DNA from: an uncultured Balneolaceae bacterium
Lineage (GTDB): Bacteria > Bacteroidota > Rhodothermia > Balneolales > Balneolaceae
Direction: 5' to 3'
Length of the DNA: 64,000 bases
Assembly (NCBI GenBank): GCA_937125285.1
Contig: CAKZLH010000256.1
Span: 1 to 64,000 of the forward strand
The position numbers were made by a program, and so were the translations under genes. The notes beneath the pieces are model-generated. The model was not told the origin of the DNA, did not search any database, and worked only from the letters and a program-made list of their open reading frames with translations. This document shows, piece by piece, positions 1 through 10,610 of this stretch. Numbering within the stretch: the first letter of the stretch is position 1; the number at the start of each line of letters is the position of its first letter.

Positions 1-30
1 GCAGCACCTATAGTTTGTAAAAATTGATTT

Positions 31-624
31 CTATTTAAGCCCATTTCTTTGATATAAATGATGGTGATTAATGTAATGAATAGTAGTGTGATCTAACAGA
101 GAAGTAACTGGTTCGCCTCCCAATAACGCCTTCCGTACTTTGGTAGATGAAACGTCTATCACAGAATGTTTCACCAAGGTGACCTTGTCTTTCAAGTAAT
201 TTGGTATGGAGAATTCCTGATCCCTTTCAGCTACCAATAAATCGACAAATGAAAGTATTTCATCATATGACTTCCATGTATGAAAACCTTCTACACTGTC
301 CATACCTAAACAAAAATAGAGTTTTTCCAATGCATAGGTATTCAATATGTGTTTAATGGTGTTAATAGTGTAATTAGGCATTGGTAATTCTTCTTCAATT
401 AAAGAAATATGTACACCATCGATTTCCCTGTATGCTAGTTCGACCATCTTTTTCCTATGTTCGTAACTAGCGTCTAAATCAGTTTTGTGAGGTGGTGATG
501 GATTAACTAAAATCCATAACTCATCAATATACCCACTTGCTATAAAAGACTTCGCTATCGCTATATGCCCTTTGTGTATAGGATCGAAACTGCCCCCAAA
601 TAAACCTACACGTTTTTCATTCAT
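31..624 (-). CDS. nadD: Nicotinate-nucleotide adenylyltransferase
   Basis: GLFGGSFDPIHKGHIAIAKS nucleotidyltransferase motif and SSTKVRKAL motif. The ORF runs to 678, but the likely start is MNEKRVGLFGG at 624. Confidence 0.93.
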   Translation of the reverse strand: MNEKRVGLFGGSFDPIHKGHIAIAKSFIASGYIDELWILVNPSPPHKTDLDASYEHRKKMVELAYREIDGVHISLIEEELPMPNYTINTIKHILNTYALEKLYFCLGMDSVEGFHTWKSYDEILSFVDLLVAERDQEFSIPNYLKDKVTLVKHSVIDVSSTKVRKALLGGEPVTSLLDHTTIHYINHHHLYQRNGLK

Positions 625-1447
625 CTCCTTCAGATGATAACTGAGCTTGAGCCGTTGACAGTCTAAGGATTTGTTCATTCGCCTCTAAGAAATACTGCTC
701 TGCATCTGAACGATAGTTAGATTGTGGAAAGAGCTGTAAAAACTTCTCGTAATTATCTACAGCTAATTGATACCTTTCGATTTGTTTCGACTGAATACTT
801 TGTTCAGCATATGCAACATAGGTTTCTATGATTTTAAGTAGACTTTGCTCTGCCCACACCGACTCAGGAAATTGATCAATAGTTAGGTCAAAATAGATGG
901 CAGCGGCTTTATACCGCAAGGTACGTAAGTAGAATTGACCAGATTCATAGTTCTTACGAGCTAACTTGTTTCTAAGTTCATCTATTTTCTGTGCACTTTC
1001 AGAGACGAATTCAGAATTGGGATAATTGGTGTTGAACAATTGAAATAATTCAATCGCACGCATAGTAGGCGTTTGATCTAAGCGATATCTAGGAGATTGC
1101 TGATAATAACTCAGTGCACGATTAAACTCTACCTCTTCCCTACGTTCATCTTGTGGGTAATAACTTATAAAACGTTCGTATTCTGATGCTGCAAGTAGAT
1201 ATTGTCTGTTTTGAAAATAGCTATCGGCAAGTAGGTATTGTGCTTCTTTAGCATAGGTTGTTCCCCTACCCATACGGGTTACTAAATCAAATCCATAGGC
1301 TGCATCTGAGTACTCACCTTTTTCGTAAAATGCCATTGATTTCTCATAAGCTGAATCAATGGGTTCACCCGGTTTAATAAGTTCTTTATTAGCGCATGAA
1401 TAGGTAAAACTACCTATGAAGATTAAGAAAATGATTCGTTTTAGCAT
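617..1447 (-). CDS. bamD: Outer membrane assembly lipoprotein BamD/YfiO-like (TPR)
   Basis: Signal peptide plus lipobox-like Cys (GSFTYSCA), then TPR repeats (AAYGFDLVTRMGRGTTYAKEAQYLLADSYF). Confidence 0.85.
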   Translation of the reverse strand: MLKRIIFLIFIGSFTYSCANKELIKPGEPIDSAYEKSMAFYEKGEYSDAAYGFDLVTRMGRGTTYAKEAQYLLADSYFQNRQYLLAASEYERFISYYPQDERREEVEFNRALSYYQQSPRYRLDQTPTMRAIELFQLFNTNYPNSEFVSESAQKIDELRNKLARKNYESGQFYLRTLRYKAAAIYFDLTIDQFPESVWAEQSLLKIIETYVAYAEQSIQSKQIERYQLAVDNYEKFLQLFPQSNYRSDAEQYFLEANEQILRLSTAQAQLSSEGDE

Positions 1448-1449
1448 GT

Positions 1450-2427
1450 TTATTTTATTCTTGATCGCAAATAGTCTATCAATCTCGATAACTCTGTTCT
1501 GTAAATGGATTCTTCAAATTCCCCAATAATATCGTATATCTGACGATATTTATTGTCTATTAATTCACTGGTTTCTTCAATAATCCCATATTTTTCCATC
1601 ATCGAAATTATTGTATGTACCTGTTCATCCGTTAATTCGTCATGATTATACACTTCAAGCATGTGATTTCTTTCTTTAACTGTGCATTCCATGAACGTCC
1701 GCAACCAAAGATACGTTTTTTTACCTTCCCGAATATCCCCTGCTTTCTTCTTGCCAAAATCCTCAGGTTCAGCGATAATATCCAAAAGATCATCCTGAAT
1801 TTGAAAGGCCACTCCCATTAAGTTACCCAGGCGAGTCATCCTCTCCTTAAGGTCGGATCGGCCGCCTACAATAGCACCCATAGCAAGAGCTCCTGCCAGT
1901 AATGCACCTGTTTTACCTTCAATCATTTCAAAATAATCTTCTACACTTACCTCTGAACGCTCCATGAATTCCATATCCAAGGCTTGTCCATCGCATACTT
2001 TTATAGTTGAATCAACAAAGGTTTGCAGCAATTCCGCAAATTGTTCTTTCTCAAGCTTTGATGACTCTCTATAGCTTAACAGTTGTTTAAAAGCATAGGC
2101 ATACATTACATCACCACTCAATATGGCGATATTAGAATCCCATTTTTTGTGAACACAGGCAATCCCTCTTCTGGTATCTGCTTCATCCATAATATCATCA
2201 TGTACCAATGTGAAATTATGCAATATTTCAACAGATAAAGCAGACGGAAGGGCTAAAGTATGATTACCTGAAACCATACCGCAGGACAATAGGGTTAGAT
2301 AGGGCCGAATTCTCTTACCTCCCATCGCCATTGTGTATCGAAAAGGTTCATACAGAGTATCGGGTAAAACAGGCAAGTCTAGAGATTTAATGGCCTGCTC
2401 TATTTCATTTAACCATTCTTTATTCAT
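1450..2427 (-). CDS. Polyprenyl synthetase (farnesyl/geranylgeranyl diphosphate synthase family)
   Basis: Asp-rich motifs LVHDDIMDEADTRRG and FQIQDDLLD. Confidence 0.93.
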   Translation of the reverse strand: MNKEWLNEIEQAIKSLDLPVLPDTLYEPFRYTMAMGGKRIRPYLTLLSCGMVSGNHTLALPSALSVEILHNFTLVHDDIMDEADTRRGIACVHKKWDSNIAILSGDVMYAYAFKQLLSYRESSKLEKEQFAELLQTFVDSTIKVCDGQALDMEFMERSEVSVEDYFEMIEGKTGALLAGALAMGAIVGGRSDLKERMTRLGNLMGVAFQIQDDLLDIIAEPEDFGKKKAGDIREGKKTYLWLRTFMECTVKERNHMLEVYNHDELTDEQVHTIISMMEKYGIIEETSELIDNKYRQIYDIIGEFEESIYRTELSRLIDYLRSRIK

Positions 2428-3497
2428 GAATCTTCCGATATTATACAGTGACTACCTAATAAATTCCAATGAGTGACCCCAAGGAGTGTCATTAGCATTT
2501 TAGTTTCTTTTATCCACAGATCGTACCACCTGAACAAACCATCTAAACCTTCATGTGTGATAATTGGTACAACTGGTTGAGCGACGGCCACAAAATGAGC
2601 CCCAAGACATCGTGCTTTTATCATATGTGTAGCATGTCGGATGCCTCCAGAAGCAATAATCTGAAACTCTCGCTCCCATGCCAAAGACTGTAGACTTTCT
2701 AGACAATATCGGGTCGAATTACCCCATTCATTTAAACGAGCATACATATCTGATTCATATTGATTAACATAATCAGATGAACCATATTTAGCATCGGCGT
2801 TCATTAATCGTGCATGCTCTACTTTGGACCATGAGGTTCCACCAACTCCGGCCACATCTATGACAGAAACGCCTACATTTAAAAGTTTTTTTGCAGCCCC
2901 TGCATCTATACCTGCACCTGTTTCTTTAACAATTATAGGGATTCCAACCTTCGAAGCTAAATGTTCAATACCAGACAAAACCCCCTGAAAATCCCTATCT
3001 CCCTCTAGTTGAACAAGCTCTTGCAAGGGATTTAGATGAACAATAACAGCATCTGCTTCAATACTTTCTGTCATTCTTCTAATTTTATCATTAGGTAAAT
3101 TTCCAATCAATTGCACGCCACCAATATTTGCAGCTATAAATGCATTGGGAGCTTTTTTTCTAACGATAGTAAAACTACTCTCAAGTGTGGAATCTTCTAG
3201 CATGGCACGCTGACTGCCCACTCCAAAAGGCAGATCTAGCGTTTCACAAAACTCGGCTATAACCGCATTCATTTGAGTCGCCCTATCATAGCCCCCCGTC
3301 ATAGATGAGATAAATAACGGAAAAGGGAATGTCCTTCCCAATAACTGAGCACTTGTATCAATATTATTAATTGAACACTCAGGTAATGCATTATGTCGCA
3401 ATTGAATACCATCCAAACCTGTGGTACGGAGATATTGACTGTTCTGTGACGTAGTCAAGTCAACATGATCTTTTTTTCGGGTTGAAATGGAACTCAT
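2424..3497 (-). CDS. fni: Type 2 isopentenyl-diphosphate delta-isomerase
   Basis: RKKDHVDL, SSMTGG, GVGSQRAML and IVKETGAGI; FMN-dependent IDI-2 signature. Confidence 0.92.
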   Translation of the reverse strand: MSSISTRKKDHVDLTTSQNSQYLRTTGLDGIQLRHNALPECSINNIDTSAQLLGRTFPFPLFISSMTGGYDRATQMNAVIAEFCETLDLPFGVGSQRAMLEDSTLESSFTIVRKKAPNAFIAANIGGVQLIGNLPNDKIRRMTESIEADAVIVHLNPLQELVQLEGDRDFQGVLSGIEHLASKVGIPIIVKETGAGIDAGAAKKLLNVGVSVIDVAGVGGTSWSKVEHARLMNADAKYGSSDYVNQYESDMYARLNEWGNSTRYCLESLQSLAWEREFQIIASGGIRHATHMIKARCLGAHFVAVAQPVVPIITHEGLDGLFRWYDLWIKETKMLMTLLGVTHWNLLGSHCIISEDS

Positions 3498-3563
3498 ACT
3501 GTAAGGTAGTAAAGTTATGTTGTGATAAAAACAAAGGGTTTGTCTTTTCTGTTATCACCCAAA

Positions 3564-4298
3564 CTAAACCATATATGAACCTGAATTTACGTGAAAAGTT
3601 TGACCTGTAGCATGCTTAAACTCTCCACTAGCTATTCGGTAAACAAGTGTGGCTATATCTTCAGGAGGCACTATCTCATTTAATGCAAGACCTTGAGTTA
3701 GATATTCTTCCCCATAAGTTTGAATAGATTCAATGGCCATATCGGTATGAACAAAACCAGGAGCTACACTAAAGGCGGTGATGCCTTTTTTACCATAATT
3801 ACGGGCTACACTTTTGATAAATGCTAGCATGCCTGCTTTAGAGGCCGCATAAGCAGCAAACTCCTGAGTATCCCCCCTCTGTGCGGCTCGTGAAGATATA
3901 TTTATAAGTATTCCCGGAATATCATGCTCTGCCCAATATTGAATGGCTTTTTTGGCGATATAACTACTAGCGGTTAAGTTCACTTCAATCGTTTTTCTCC
4001 ATTTATCTAGCCAATCAGTTTCATCCGACTCAATCGGGCTCTCCAAAAAAATAGCGGCATTATTTATCACTACAGAAGGAAGATGTTTACTAGTAATTAG
4101 TGGATTCATCCATGAATCAATAGCCTCAGGTACTTCAAATAGATCTAAAATTGTGTGGTGATAGGCTTGATTATGCCTCCACTCATTAATCATTTTAGTA
4201 GACGCCCCATGAACGGTCCAATTTTCTTGTAAAAATCGTTGTGTAATTGCATAACCAATTCCTCTTGAAGTGCCGGTTAATAGTATGGAGGACTGCAT
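3564..4298 (-). CDS. Short-chain dehydrogenase/reductase (SDR)
   Basis: TGTSRGIGYAI, NNAAIF, YAASKAGM and PGFVHTDM motifs. Confidence 0.9.
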   Translation of the reverse strand: MQSSILLTGTSRGIGYAITQRFLQENWTVHGASTKMINEWRHNQAYHHTILDLFEVPEAIDSWMNPLITSKHLPSVVINNAAIFLESPIESDETDWLDKWRKTIEVNLTASSYIAKKAIQYWAEHDIPGILINISSRAAQRGDTQEFAAYAASKAGMLAFIKSVARNYGKKGITAFSVAPGFVHTDMAIESIQTYGEEYLTQGLALNEIVPPEDIATLVYRIASGEFKHATGQTFHVNSGSYMV

Positions 4299-4307
4299 AG
4301 TTATATC

Positions 4308-4814
4308 TTATGATTTAGCAGAATGAATGGGGACAAAAGAGCAAGCTTCACCATACATAATCTTTTTTGCTACGCCCATTAACTTTTGGGTGGCATAGGC
4401 AAACGTGGCAGCTGGAATTGAATGATCAGAGCACCCTTTAATGAGCACATATTTATCTTGATAAACAGACCAATCAAAACGATCCATCTCTGTTTTATAT
4501 AAACTCGATAGTACCGTTTCTTTATCACTAAAATGAATGCTAATACAGTGTGGGGTTGCAGCTTCAACCAGTAACATATATGCCCATGAGGTTATTAAGG
4601 CCTGCTTGTTAACTTGTATAACTAGATGCGCATTTTGGTATTGTTCCCATGAATGCTCTAGAATATGATGCCTAAATTCGTTCTCTTTCACAAGCATGCC
4701 CTGAAATAACCAATCGGTTATATCTAAACTAAGTACCGATTCTTGATTTCTGAACAACTTTGATAAATCGAGTGAAACCAACTTTTCATTTTCTTGAACT
4801 TTATTCTTAATCAT
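4308..4814 (-). CDS. DUF2480-like protein in the suf operon
   Basis: Recognised by overall pattern (KGCSDHSIP, MYGEACSFVPI). Start MIKNKV at 4814 gives an ATGA overlap with the upstream gene. Confidence 0.7.
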   Translation of the reverse strand: MIKNKVQENEKLVSLDLSKLFRNQESVLSLDITDWLFQGMLVKENEFRHHILEHSWEQYQNAHLVIQVNKQALITSWAYMLLVEAATPHCISIHFSDKETVLSSLYKTEMDRFDWSVYQDKYVLIKGCSDHSIPAATFAYATQKLMGVAKKIMYGEACSFVPIHSAKS

Positions 4815-5155
4815 AACGAGAAACTCTCCCCGCAAGAGCAAGTTCTACTCGCATTAGGATTTTGAAAATGAAAACCTTTCCCATCAAGACCATCAGAATA
4901 ATCTAACTCTGTACCAGCTAACATTAAAAAGCTCCTCATATCGACATGTAATTTGAAATCAGGATAGTCATATACATGGTCCATCTCGTTATTTGTTACT
5001 TCATCGGGTCTAACTAGGTCTAAATCATACGTTAATCCACTACACCCACCACTGACAACTGATATTTTGAGAACGTCTTTTAAGCCATCACTAGTAGACG
5101 CTTTTATCTCACAAATTCTCTGGTAAGCTTTCTCACTAATGGTTATTTCGGACAT
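4811..5155 (-). CDS. A-type Fe-S carrier (SufA/IscA/ErpA/HesB family)
   Basis: GGCSGLTYDLDL and C-terminal SRTCSCGESFSL (CxC). Confidence 0.92.
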   Translation of the reverse strand: MSEITISEKAYQRICEIKASTSDGLKDVLKISVVSGGCSGLTYDLDLVRPDEVTNNEMDHVYDYPDFKLHVDMRSFLMLAGTELDYSDGLDGKGFHFQNPNASRTCSCGESFSL

Positions 5156-5158
5156 GAT

Positions 5159-5710
5159 TTAGACAGAAATGACTTGAATCTCAGGATCAATTCGTTTAAC
5201 CATACTTTCAATAGCATATAATGTACCAGTAGTAGCTGTTGGACAGGTACCACAAGCACCTTGATAATGCACCTTTAATCGGTTTTCCTCTAAACTTAAT
5301 ACCTTTAAGCCACCACCATCGGCAAGTAAATAGGGTCGAACTTGCTCATCTAACATTCGATTAATTTCGCTTAATCTTGGATCATCGGATTCCATTGCTT
5401 CTTTACTCACATGAACTTCCTCATCGTTTTCAAGGTGATCTTGAGCTTCTGCTTCTCTGATGGGTGGCGCTAACTTCCTCAGTAACTCAGACCAAACGGC
5501 CCCACCATCTTGTGTAACCGTGATATATTTATCCACATAATAAACATTGATCACATGATCTATTTCAAACAAAGATGAAGCTAATGCATCCTCTTTTGCT
5601 GATTCAGCATCTTCATAAGATCTTGTCACACCATTAGTCAAGGGTTCCGCCAGTACAAATCGCATAGCGTCTGGGTTTGGTGTGCGTTCTATCTCTTTAA
5701 TTTTTGCCAT
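5159..5710 (-). CDS. Nfu-type Fe-S scaffold (Nfu_N plus NifU C-terminal domain)
   Basis: RTPNPDAMRFVL N-domain; LLADGGGLKVLS and GACGTCPTATTGTLYAIE (CxxC). Confidence 0.93.
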   Translation of the reverse strand: MAKIKEIERTPNPDAMRFVLAEPLTNGVTRSYEDAESAKEDALASSLFEIDHVINVYYVDKYITVTQDGGAVWSELLRKLAPPIREAEAQDHLENDEEVHVSKEAMESDDPRLSEINRMLDEQVRPYLLADGGGLKVLSLEENRLKVHYQGACGTCPTATTGTLYAIESMVKRIDPEIQVISV

Positions 5711-5722
5711 AGTTCTAAAGAT

Positions 5723-6946
5723 TTAAGTAAAAAAAGATTGTGTTTCTTTAACTGCAGACACTAAAGTATCAATATCTTGTTCATTATTGTAAAAAGAAAG
5801 GGATGCTCTAATGGTTCCAGGAATAGAATAGTACTCCATTATAGGTTGTGTACAGTGGTGCCCCGTACGAACAGCTACTCCATATTTATCCATAATCGTA
5901 CCGGCATCTGTAGGATGAATATCCTCTAGTAGAAATGAGATTACAGATGTTTTATTTGTTGAAGTTCCAATAAATTGAAGTCCATCTATTTTCGAAAGCT
6001 CATGATTTGCATATTCTAAGAGTTCTTGCTCTCTTGCAGCTATATTGCTAAATCCTATGCTAGTCAAAAAATTTAAAGCCTCTCCAAAACCAATACCAGC
6101 AGCAATAGGTGGGGTTCCAGCTTCAAATTTATGTGGAAGATCGTTAAAGGTAGTTCCTGAAAAACTAACCCTATCAATCATATCTCCTCCTCCCCTATAT
6201 GGTGGCATATCAACTAGTAATTCGCGTTTACCGTATAGAATCCCAAATCCTGTAGGTCCACACATTTTATGAGCTGAGAAAGCGTAAAAATCAGCATTCA
6301 GAGCTTGTATATCTACAGGCATATGAGGCACCGCCTGTGCCCCATCAATTAAAACAGCTGCATCGAATTTTTTCGCTAGCTTACAACATTCCAAAATTGG
6401 ATTAACGGTACCAAGGGTGTTAGACACATGAACTAAAGCAACCATTTTGGTACGCTCATTTAGAAGTGAAGCATACTCTTCTAAATTAAGAACTCCCCTT
6501 TCATCCATGGAGATTACCTTAATGACCGCTCCTGTCTTTTGAGCAATCAATTGCCAAGGAACAATATTAGCATGATGCTCCATCTGGCTAAGAATAATCT
6601 CATCACCTTCTTTTAGGTTTTTATGTCCCCAAGAATCTGCTACAAGGTTAATGGAATCGGTAGTACCTGTGGTGAAAATGATTTCTTCGATAAATCGTGC
6701 ATTTATTAAATCACGCACCTTTTCTCGTGTACGCTCATATTCATCCGTTGCTGTCTGAGATAGATAATGTACCCCTCGGTGTATATTCGCATGCTCCTTG
6801 GAGTGATAGTTATTTATTCTATCAATAACGGATTGTGGCATCTGACTAGACGCTCCATTATCAAGATAGACCAAAGGCTTTCCATGTACCTGCTGATGGA
6901 GAACAGGAAACTGAGCTCTTATTTTATCCCATTCAATAGCCTGCAT
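5723..6946 (-). CDS. sufS: Cysteine desulfurase SufS
   Basis: VYLDNGASSQMP, AFSAHKMCGPTGFGILYG (PLP Lys) and RTGHHCTQPIM (catalytic Cys loop). Confidence 0.96.
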   Translation of the reverse strand: MQAIEWDKIRAQFPVLHQQVHGKPLVYLDNGASSQMPQSVIDRINNYHSKEHANIHRGVHYLSQTATDEYERTREKVRDLINARFIEEIIFTTGTTDSINLVADSWGHKNLKEGDEIILSQMEHHANIVPWQLIAQKTGAVIKVISMDERGVLNLEEYASLLNERTKMVALVHVSNTLGTVNPILECCKLAKKFDAAVLIDGAQAVPHMPVDIQALNADFYAFSAHKMCGPTGFGILYGKRELLVDMPPYRGGGDMIDRVSFSGTTFNDLPHKFEAGTPPIAAGIGFGEALNFLTSIGFSNIAAREQELLEYANHELSKIDGLQFIGTSTNKTSVISFLLEDIHPTDAGTIMDKYGVAVRTGHHCTQPIMEYYSIPGTIRASLSFYNNEQDIDTLVSAVKETQSFFT

Positions 6947-6983
6947 GTTATAATTGATTAAATGATAATGAACAGCTTTACAA

Positions 6984-8279
6984 CTAGTCTCTATTCGTAT
7001 AGGCTATTACTTCTCTTAGTAACAGTTCCTCTACTGACTTAACGGCCATACTTTCGACCGATTCAAGGGCAAATGCGTACACCAATAATTCACGGCTTTT
7101 TTGCTCCGTTAGACCTCTACTCTGCAGATAGAATACCTCTTCATCCTGAAGCTGTCCAATTGTAGCACCATGAGAGCAGCGAACATCATCTGCAAATATC
7201 TCTAACTGAGGCTTGGTATTCACTTTGGCATCATCAGATATCAAGAGGTTTCTATTCTCTTGAAAGGAATCAATCTTTTGTGCGTCTTTCGCTACAAAAA
7301 TTTTGCCATTGAATATTGAATGTGCTTGATCATTCACAACCACCTTATGTAGCTGATGGGAATTACCGTACGAATAACGATGATCCATTATGGAATGTGT
7401 GTCGGCTATTTGATCACCATCAATAAGCACTAATCCATCTACCGTGAAATCAACTTCAGCGGCATTCTGAATGACCCTTGGTTCATTTCTAAAGAGTTTA
7501 GCACCTAGACAAATAGTATAGGAATGATATTCAGCATGGGCGTCTAACATGGCAATAGGTCGTGAAATATGAGTCGCCTGCTTTGAATCTCTTTGAATTC
7601 TAGCATGATGAACATGTGCTCCACTGTACAACCTAAATTCATTGACTGGAATATTTAGGTATTGGTTTTGAGCCAATCCAATATGCTCTTCAATAATCGT
7701 AGCTTTAGAGTACATTTCACCCACGAATAGTACTCTAGGAGTTGCGAAGTACGCAAATTCCATATTCGTGAATATATTCAATATGTGAATAGGTTGTTCG
7801 ATTTCAACCTCTTTGGGCACATATATGAATGTTCCATCATTGAAGCTCAAGTCATTTAATGGAACAAATACATCATCCGTGTAATTGGTAATCTTAGCCA
7901 AATACTCTTTTACTTTAGGATGATTTTCATTGTTCGTAATCGTATCTACAATCACTCCATCTGGTAAATCTTCAATGGAAGAGTGCTCTTGGCTATAATG
8001 TCCATTGATAAATACTAAGCGTGACTTTTTTGCTTCCGGTAAATGATATTCATCTAAGTTAAGGGCCGTATCTAACAGACCTTTCATAATCGGTTTGAAA
8101 TAGCCACTGCTAATGGATTTTAGATCGGTAAACCGCCATTCTTCATCTTTTTTTGTTGGAAAAGGCCTTATTTCGAGTAATTTTTTTGCCTCCTCCCTAA
8201 GAGTTTCAAAGTATTTTGTCTCAGCCGAACTAGTATCTACAAAACTCTGTAATGATTGCCTATCTGCTACATTAACCAT
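6984..8279 (-). CDS. sufD: Fe-S cluster assembly protein SufD
   Basis: C-terminal SufBD core (CSHGATIGQLQDEEVFYLQSRGL), between sufC and sufS. Confidence 0.95.
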   Translation of the reverse strand: MVNVADRQSLQSFVDTSSAETKYFETLREEAKKLLEIRPFPTKKDEEWRFTDLKSISSGYFKPIMKGLLDTALNLDEYHLPEAKKSRLVFINGHYSQEHSSIEDLPDGVIVDTITNNENHPKVKEYLAKITNYTDDVFVPLNDLSFNDGTFIYVPKEVEIEQPIHILNIFTNMEFAYFATPRVLFVGEMYSKATIIEEHIGLAQNQYLNIPVNEFRLYSGAHVHHARIQRDSKQATHISRPIAMLDAHAEYHSYTICLGAKLFRNEPRVIQNAAEVDFTVDGLVLIDGDQIADTHSIMDHRYSYGNSHQLHKVVVNDQAHSIFNGKIFVAKDAQKIDSFQENRNLLISDDAKVNTKPQLEIFADDVRCSHGATIGQLQDEEVFYLQSRGLTEQKSRELLVYAFALESVESMAVKSVEELLLREVIAYTNRD

Positions 8280-8292
8280 TCAAGTCCCTCCT

Positions 8293-9048
8293 TTATGCTA
8301 GTTCTTTTTGCATTTGGTCATAACCATTTGCCTCTAATTCTTCAGCAAGTGATATATCGCCAGACTTGACTATTTTACCATTCATCATTACATGCACAAA
8401 ATCAGGTTTGATATAATTTAATAGTCTCTGGTAGTGAGTAATCATAACAATCGCGTTTTCTTGACTGGCAATTTTGTTCACCCCGTCAGAAACAATTTTT
8501 AACGCGTCTATGTCTAAACCCGAATCCGTTTCATCCAAGAAGGATAATCGAGGATTAAGTACCGCCATTTGAAAAATTTCATTCTTTTTCTTTTCTCCGC
8601 CAGAAAAACCTGTATTGATTGATCGGTTCAAGAATTCATCCTTCATCTCAATAACATCGAGTTTTGAAACCAGATAGTCTTCAAACTCCAATGGATCCAA
8701 CTCTGCTCGCTCATTGGCACGTGCTATCGTATTATAGGCTTCTCTCAGTAAGGTTTTATTGGTAATTCCCGGTACTTCAACTGGATATTGGAAGGCTAAA
8801 AATAGTCCTAAGTGAGCACGCTCATCTGCATCCATTTCGGTAATATCTTCTCCCTCGAAAAGTATACTGCCTTCGGTTACTTCGTATTCCGGATGCCCAG
8901 ACACTACCTTAGAAAGTGTACTTTTACCACTTCCATTAGGACCCATAATGGCATGAATCTCGCCTTTATTAACAGTAAGGTTAACGCCTTTTAATATTTC
9001 TAGTTCTTCGCCTTCAACAACGGCATGTAGGTTTTTAATTTCTAACAC
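8293..9048 (-). CDS. sufC: Fe-S cluster assembly ATPase SufC
   Basis: Walker [35 protein letters not shown]. Confidence 0.97.
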   Translation of the reverse strand: MLEIKNLHAVVEGEELEILKGVNLTVNKGEIHAIMGPNGSGKSTLSKVVSGHPEYEVTEGSILFEGEDITEMDADERAHLGLFLAFQYPVEVPGITNKTLLREAYNTIARANERAELDPLEFEDYLVSKLDVIEMKDEFLNRSINTGFSGGEKKKNEIFQMAVLNPRLSFLDETDSGLDIDALKIVSDGVNKIASQENAIVMITHYQRLLNYIKPDFVHVMMNGKIVKSGDISLAEELEANGYDQMQKELA

Positions 9049-9088
9049 GTTCTTGTCTTTTTTTAGATTAATGTTTTAATGGGTAGTA

Positions 9089-10534
9089 TTAGCCTACACT
9101 ACCTTCTAGTTTGATGTCTAGTAATTTGTTCGCCTCAACAGCAAACTCTAATGGAAGTTCTTTTAATACATCCTTTACAAATCCATTGATAATCATAGAA
9201 ATAGCGTCTTGTTCGCTTATTCCACGTTGCATTAGGTAGAATATCTGCTCTTCTCCGACCCGAGAAGTGGTTGCCTCATGTTCTACACTACTACTAGCGT
9301 TCTCACTAGAGATATAAGGAAAAGTATGTGCTCCACAAGTCTGTCCTATAAGCATTGAGTCACAAACTGAATAGTTTTTAGAGCCGGTAGCCTTTTTCCC
9401 AATTTTTACTTCCCCTCTGTAACTATTATTTGACTCTCCCGCCGAGATACCCTTTGAAATAATAGTACTTCTGGTATTCTTGCCCAAGTGAATCATTTTA
9501 GTTCCCGTATCTGCCTGTTGCTTTTTTGTAGTTACTGCAACAGAATAAAATTCGCCAATAGAATGATCTCCTTGAAGGATTACAGATGGATATTTTAAGG
9601 TGACAGCTGAACCTGTTTCTAATTGGGTCCATGAAATTTTACTATGCGCACCCTTACAAATACCTCTTTTTGTTACAAAATTAAAAATACCGCCTTTACC
9701 CTCTTCATCGCCAGAGTACCAGTTCTGAATGGTAGAATATTTAATATCTGCCCGATCTAGGGCAACAAGCTCAACCACAGCAGCATGCAGCTGGTTTTCA
9801 TCATACATTGGAGCAGTACACCCTTCTAGGTAGCTTACACTTGCACCTTCTTCAGCCACAATGAGTGTACGTTCAAATTGACCGGATTCCATATTGTTAA
9901 TTCTAAAATAGGTAGATAGCTCCATCGGACATTTAGTGTCCTTTGGTATGTAACAAAATGATCCATCAGAAAAGACGGCCGAATTTAGTGCTGCATAGAA
10001 ATTATCTCTAGCAGGCACTACTGAACCCATATATTTTTTTACGAGTTCTGGATGTTCTTTAATAGCCTCAGACATGGAACAAAAGATAACACCCGCCTCA
10101 GCTAGTTTTTCTTTGAATGAGGTGAATATGGAAACACTGTCAAAAACTGCATCTACAGCAACACCTGCTAACATTTTTTGTTCTTCGAGTGGTATCCCCA
10201 ATTTCTCATAGGTTTCACGAATATTAGGATCTACTTCGTCGAGACTGTCTAAAGTTGGACGTTTTTTAGGAGCAGAATAGTAGAGTAAATTCTCGAAATC
10301 TGGTTTTTTATACGTCGCATTAAACCATTCGGGCTCTTCCATTTCTTTCCAAGCTCTATAGGATTTCAAACGAAATTCAAGCATCCATTCGGGCTCTTCT
10401 TTTCTTTGAGAGAGCTCCTTGATAATCTCTTCGTTTAGCCCTTTTGGAAAGTCTTCGTATTCTACATCGGTGGTGAAACCATACTTATACTCTTCACCAA
10501 TCATGGACTCTAATGCCTTCGTCTCTTCACTCAT
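9089..10534 (-). CDS. sufB: Fe-S cluster assembly protein SufB
   Basis: [42 protein letters not shown]. Confidence 0.97.
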   Translation of the reverse strand: MSEETKALESMIGEEYKYGFTTDVEYEDFPKGLNEEIIKELSQRKEEPEWMLEFRLKSYRAWKEMEEPEWFNATYKKPDFENLLYYSAPKKRPTLDSLDEVDPNIRETYEKLGIPLEEQKMLAGVAVDAVFDSVSIFTSFKEKLAEAGVIFCSMSEAIKEHPELVKKYMGSVVPARDNFYAALNSAVFSDGSFCYIPKDTKCPMELSTYFRINNMESGQFERTLIVAEEGASVSYLEGCTAPMYDENQLHAAVVELVALDRADIKYSTIQNWYSGDEEGKGGIFNFVTKRGICKGAHSKISWTQLETGSAVTLKYPSVILQGDHSIGEFYSVAVTTKKQQADTGTKMIHLGKNTRSTIISKGISAGESNNSYRGEVKIGKKATGSKNYSVCDSMLIGQTCGAHTFPYISSENASSSVEHEATTSRVGEEQIFYLMQRGISEQDAISMIINGFVKDVLKELPLEFAVEANKLLDIKLEGSVG

Positions 10535-10610
10535 TCTATAGATGTTTTGATGTTAGTATTTACTGTGCTAAACCTTAGCAATTACGCTTCCGTTCAATTA
10601 TTTAAATGCG

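Noticed and set aside
6045-6272. Antisense ORF within sufS (and similar listed ORFs such as 11821-12324, 16225-16509, 46031-46291, 54094-54498)
   Set aside because: They lie opposite strongly supported coding genes, with no recognisable domains; most likely spurious.
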